A stretch of 9,756 nucleotides of DNA, taken from Dasania sp051277005 (GTDB taxonomy: Bacteria; Pseudomonadota; Gammaproteobacteria; Pseudomonadales; Dasaniaceae). The notes beneath the pieces were generated by a model, which saw nothing but the letters and a program-made list of their open reading frames with translations, searched no databases and was not told the origin of the DNA. Both the position numbers and the translations under genes were made by a program. Below are positions 7,157 to 9,756 of the stretch, one piece after another (the stretch's first letter is position 1; the number at the start of each line of letters is the position of its first letter). The DNA is taken from contig JBNMPS010000109.1 in the NCBI GenBank assembly GCA_051277005.1, forward strand, positions 1-9,756, written 5' to 3'.

Positions 7157-9756
7157 TGGCCGCTCCTATTGATCATCAGCAACGTATTGATGCGTTAAAC
7201 CCCTTGCGTTCAATTTGTGTGACGGCACCGGCGGGATCAGGTAAAACAGAATTGCTAAGCCAGCGTGTATTAACACTTTTAGCTAGGGTGAAGCAGCCTG
7301 AAGAAATTTTGGCGATTACTTTTACGCGTAAAGCCGCCGCTGAAATGCATCAGAGAATCATGAGCGCCTTGGAATATGCCAGTCAATTTGGTGAGCCGGA
7401 AGAGGTACATAAAAAGCTCACCTGGAAACTGGCCACAGACGTGTTGAGACATGATGCAGAATGTGGCTGGCAGCTTTTGTACAACAGTAGTCGATTGAAA
7501 ATTCAAACCATAGATAGTTTGTGCGCAAGCCTGACTAAACAAATGCCCATTTTAGCTAATTTTGGTGCGCAGCCTGCCATTACCGATAATGCCTCACCCT
7601 ATTATAAATTGGCTGTTGCGCAGCTGTTGGAGCAGTTAGAAACAGATACCCCCCTGGCTGATGACTTAGAACTATTGCTCAAACATGTTGATAATGACTG
7701 GCAAAAAATTGAGCAGTTATTGATGCAGCTACTGCAGCGTAGAGATCAGTGGATTTATCATATTTATTTGCACCAGCATACTGAGCCGCGCTTATTACTA
7801 GAAACATCCTTGCACGTTGTCATTAAAGAACATCTAAAAAAGTTACAGCATGTATTAATGCCTTTCACCGCAGAATTTGTTCCTTTGTTAGATTATGCGG
7901 GCCACAATTTGGTGCTAGCTCACAGTGATGCCAGAGTCGCGTATTTGGCGGGTATTAACGCGTTACCGACACTTGATATTGAGTCACTCTCACAATGGCG
8001 GGCCTTCGCTGATTTCTTTTTGACGGCTAAAGGTGAGTTTAGAAAGACCGTCACCAAAAAGAATGGTTTCCCTACTGAAACTGAAGATGGTGATAAAGTT
8101 ATTGCCAAAGCTAAAAAGTCAGCATTTTTTGATAGTGTTACTTTATTGCAAGACAACCCTGATATTTTGGTATTGTTGCATGAGTTGCAGTACTTGCCTG
8201 CAGCTCATTACAGTGATGATCAATGGCAATTATTAAAGGCCTTAACCCATATTTTACCAAGAGCCGTTGCGGAGTTAACGGTACAGTTTCAGCAGTCAGG
8301 TATGGTTGATCATTCGCATATTAGTATGGCGGCTCTACAGGCATTGGGAGATGAGCTTAACCCTACCGATGTCATGCTTAAATTAGACTATCAACTAAAA
8401 CATATCTTAATTGATGAGTTTCAAGATACGGCTTCGACACAATACGAATTATTAAAGCGATTAGTCGAAGGCTGGCAGGAATTTAATAGCAATAACCATG
8501 AGAACCCCAATACCTTGTTTATTGTGGGTGATGGTATGCAGTCGATTTACGGTTTCAGACAAGCTAACGTGGGCTTGTTTTTAGAGGCAAGAAAACAAGG
8601 TGTTAATGGACTCACGCTTGACGATGTACCATTGCAAGTCAACTTTCGTTCAAGCTCTACGGTTGTTGATTGGATAAACCATAGCTTTGAGCAAGCCTTT
8701 CCGCCCAAAGAAAATATTGCCAGAGGTGCCGTAAAATATGGGTTGTCGGTACCGTTTAATTCTTCTGGCGACAAATCAGAGGTTAAAAGTTTTGGTTTGC
8801 TCGGTGATGATTGCAAACAGCGTGAAGCTGACAAGGTCGTTGACTTGGTTAAAGATAACCTCGCTAATCGACCGGGTAAAAGTATTGCTATATTGGTTCG
8901 AACTCGAAATCATCTCAATGAGATTCTGCCGTCATTGAGTGCTCAGAATATTCAATGGCAAGCTATCGATATAGATTCACTGTCAACTAATGGAACCATT
9001 ATTGACTTGCTCAGTTTAACCAAGGCTTTGTTAAATAAAGCGGATAGGGTTGCTTGGGCCGCATTACTACGCACCCCAATGATGGGTTTAAATAATAGCG
9101 ATTTGTTGGCATTACTCGGTGGAGATCAGCAATCGGTTAATCTTTTAACATCGTTAAAAAATGATGATGTTTTATCAACGTTAAGTCGTCACGGATTTTC
9201 TCGCGTTACTCATTTTAACCATGTTATGTGTTCTGCTTACCAACAGTCTGCCAAGAAACCATTACGTAGTTGGGTGAAGGGTGTTTGGTTGGCGTTAGGT
9301 GGGCCTGCTTGTGTTCAAAGCTCCTCTGAATACAGTAACGTGGAAGATTATTTTTCATTGCTAGAGTCGCAACAGCTAGGTAATTCACTATCGATCACTT
9401 TATTTGAAGAGGCTGTAGCTAGGCTTTATGCCGCCCCTGTCGTGAGTGATTCGCCGCTACAGGTGATGACGATACATAAATCTAAAGGCTTAGAGTTTGA
9501 TACGGTTATTCTTCCTGGCTTAAGCCGTAGGCCAAGAAGCGATAGTAAAGAATTATTGATGTGGCGTGAATATTTAGGGGAAGAGGGCAGAAACCATTTA
9601 TTAATTAGCCCATTGTCGGCAGCGTCTACCGATGATTCAATTTATAATCACTTAAGGCATGAGTCTTCACAATCAAAGCAGTTAGAAAACACACGCTTAC
9701 TTTACGTTGCAGCAACTCGGGCTATTAACTGCCTGTATCTCACTTTTACTCAAGAT
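7156..9756 (+). CDS. AddA/RecB-like UvrD-family helicase (5' part, runs off right edge)
   Basis: Probable motor subunit of an AddAB-type double-strand-break resection complex, an SF1A 3'-5' helicase. The 867 visible codons are open with no stop. All core motifs are present in order: Q motif (DHQQR, Gln8/Gln9), Walker A APAGSGKT (Lys30), motif Ia ITFTRKAAAEM (54-64), motif Ic IQTIDSLC (116-123), Walker B LIDEFQDT (Asp420-Glu421), motif III VGDGMQSIYGFR (457-468), motif IV NFRSS (496-500), motif V TIHKSKGLEFD (772-782) and motif VI LLYVAATRA (848-856). The ATPase therefore looks active. Motif III reads GDG where GDP or GDD is usual. The family normally continues with a C-terminal nuclease domain, which would lie beyond the window, so I cannot say whether it is present. 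The start overlaps the addB-like stop by one base, marking an operon. RecB of RecBCD is an alternative name, but the AddB-like partner argues for AddA. Confidence 0.92.
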   Translation, partial: MAAPIDHQQRIDALNPLRSICVTAPAGSGKTELLSQRVLTLLARVKQPEEILAITFTRKAAAEMHQRIMSALEYASQFGEPEEVHKKLTWKLATDVLRHDAECGWQLLYNSSRLKIQTIDSLCASLTKQMPILANFGAQPAITDNASPYYKLAVAQLLEQLETDTPLADDLELLLKHVDNDWQKIEQLLMQLLQRRDQWIYHIYLHQHTEPRLLLETSLHVVIKEHLKKLQHVLMPFTAEFVPLLDYAGHNLVLAHSDARVAYLAGINALPTLDIESLSQWRAFADFFLTAKGEFRKTVTKKNGFPTETEDGDKVIAKAKKSAFFDSVTLLQDNPDILVLLHELQYLPAAHYSDDQWQLLKALTHILPRAVAELTVQFQQSGMVDHSHISMAALQALGDELNPTDVMLKLDYQLKHILIDEFQDTASTQYELLKRLVEGWQEFNSNNHENPNTLFIVGDGMQSIYGFRQANVGLFLEARKQGVNGLTLDDVPLQVNFRSSSTVVDWINHSFEQAFPPKENIARGAVKYGLSVPFNSSGDKSEVKSFGLLGDDCKQREADKVVDLVKDNLANRPGKSIAILVRTRNHLNEILPSLSAQNIQWQAIDIDSLSTNGTIIDLLSLTKALLNKADRVAWAALLRTPMMGLNNSDLLALLGGDQQSVNLLTSLKNDDVLSTLSRHGFSRVTHFNHVMCSAYQQSAKKPLRSWVKGVWLALGGPACVQSSSEYSNVEDYFSLLESQQLGNSLSITLFEEAVARLYAAPVVSDSPLQVMTIHKSKGLEFDTVILPGLSRRPRSDSKELLMWREYLGEEGRNHLLISPLSAASTDDSIYNHLRHESSQSKQLENTRLLYVAATRAINCLYLTFTQD

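Noticed and set aside
6802..7182. 126-codon minus-strand open frame
   Set aside because: Antisense to the conserved nuclease and cysteine-cluster region of the addB-like gene and crossing the operon junction; no family resemblance.
7279..8938. Several 60-95 codon open frames on both strands
   Set aside because: All lie within the addA-like gene, which shows every SF1 helicase motif in order in the other frame.

Overview
The window is chromosomal DNA from a gammaproteobacterium. The NfuA and AroF proteins read as close relatives of the Pseudomonas and E. coli proteins, and MetH is near-colinear with E. coli MetH. Base composition is moderate: lines I counted by hand ran from about 32 to 50 % G+C. 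A marine Cellvibrionales-type bacterium is a reasonable guess, but the sequence alone does not prove it. I see no mobile element, CRISPR array, rRNA or tRNA.

Layout, left to right: (1) the 5' two thirds of metH (cobalamin-dependent methionine synthase), minus strand, running off the left edge; (2) a 168-base divergent promoter region; (3) nfuA (Fe-S cluster carrier), plus strand; (4) a 223-base convergent spacer with a strong two-way terminator next to nfuA and further dyads in the aroF 3' region; (5) aroF-type DAHP synthase (first step of aromatic amino acid synthesis), minus strand; (6) a 260-base divergent spacer; (7) a two-gene plus-strand operon whose stop and start codons overlap. Its first gene is a 926-residue AddB-like PD-(D/E)XK nuclease with a complete four-cysteine Fe-S set. 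Its second is an AddA/RecB-like UvrD-family helicase that is still open at the right edge after 867 codons.

The first three genes are ordinary housekeeping functions (one-carbon/methionine, Fe-S assembly, shikimate entry) with no clear shared pathway. The last two form one functional unit, a heterodimeric helicase-nuclease of the AddAB/RexAB kind that would process double-strand DNA ends for recombination. It is the most interesting part of the window. The AddB-like subunit is short and has lost the ATP-binding site that Bacillus-type AddB keeps, while its nuclease and Fe-S residues are intact. This looks like a known but thinly characterised proteobacterial branch of AddAB, not a wholly new system.
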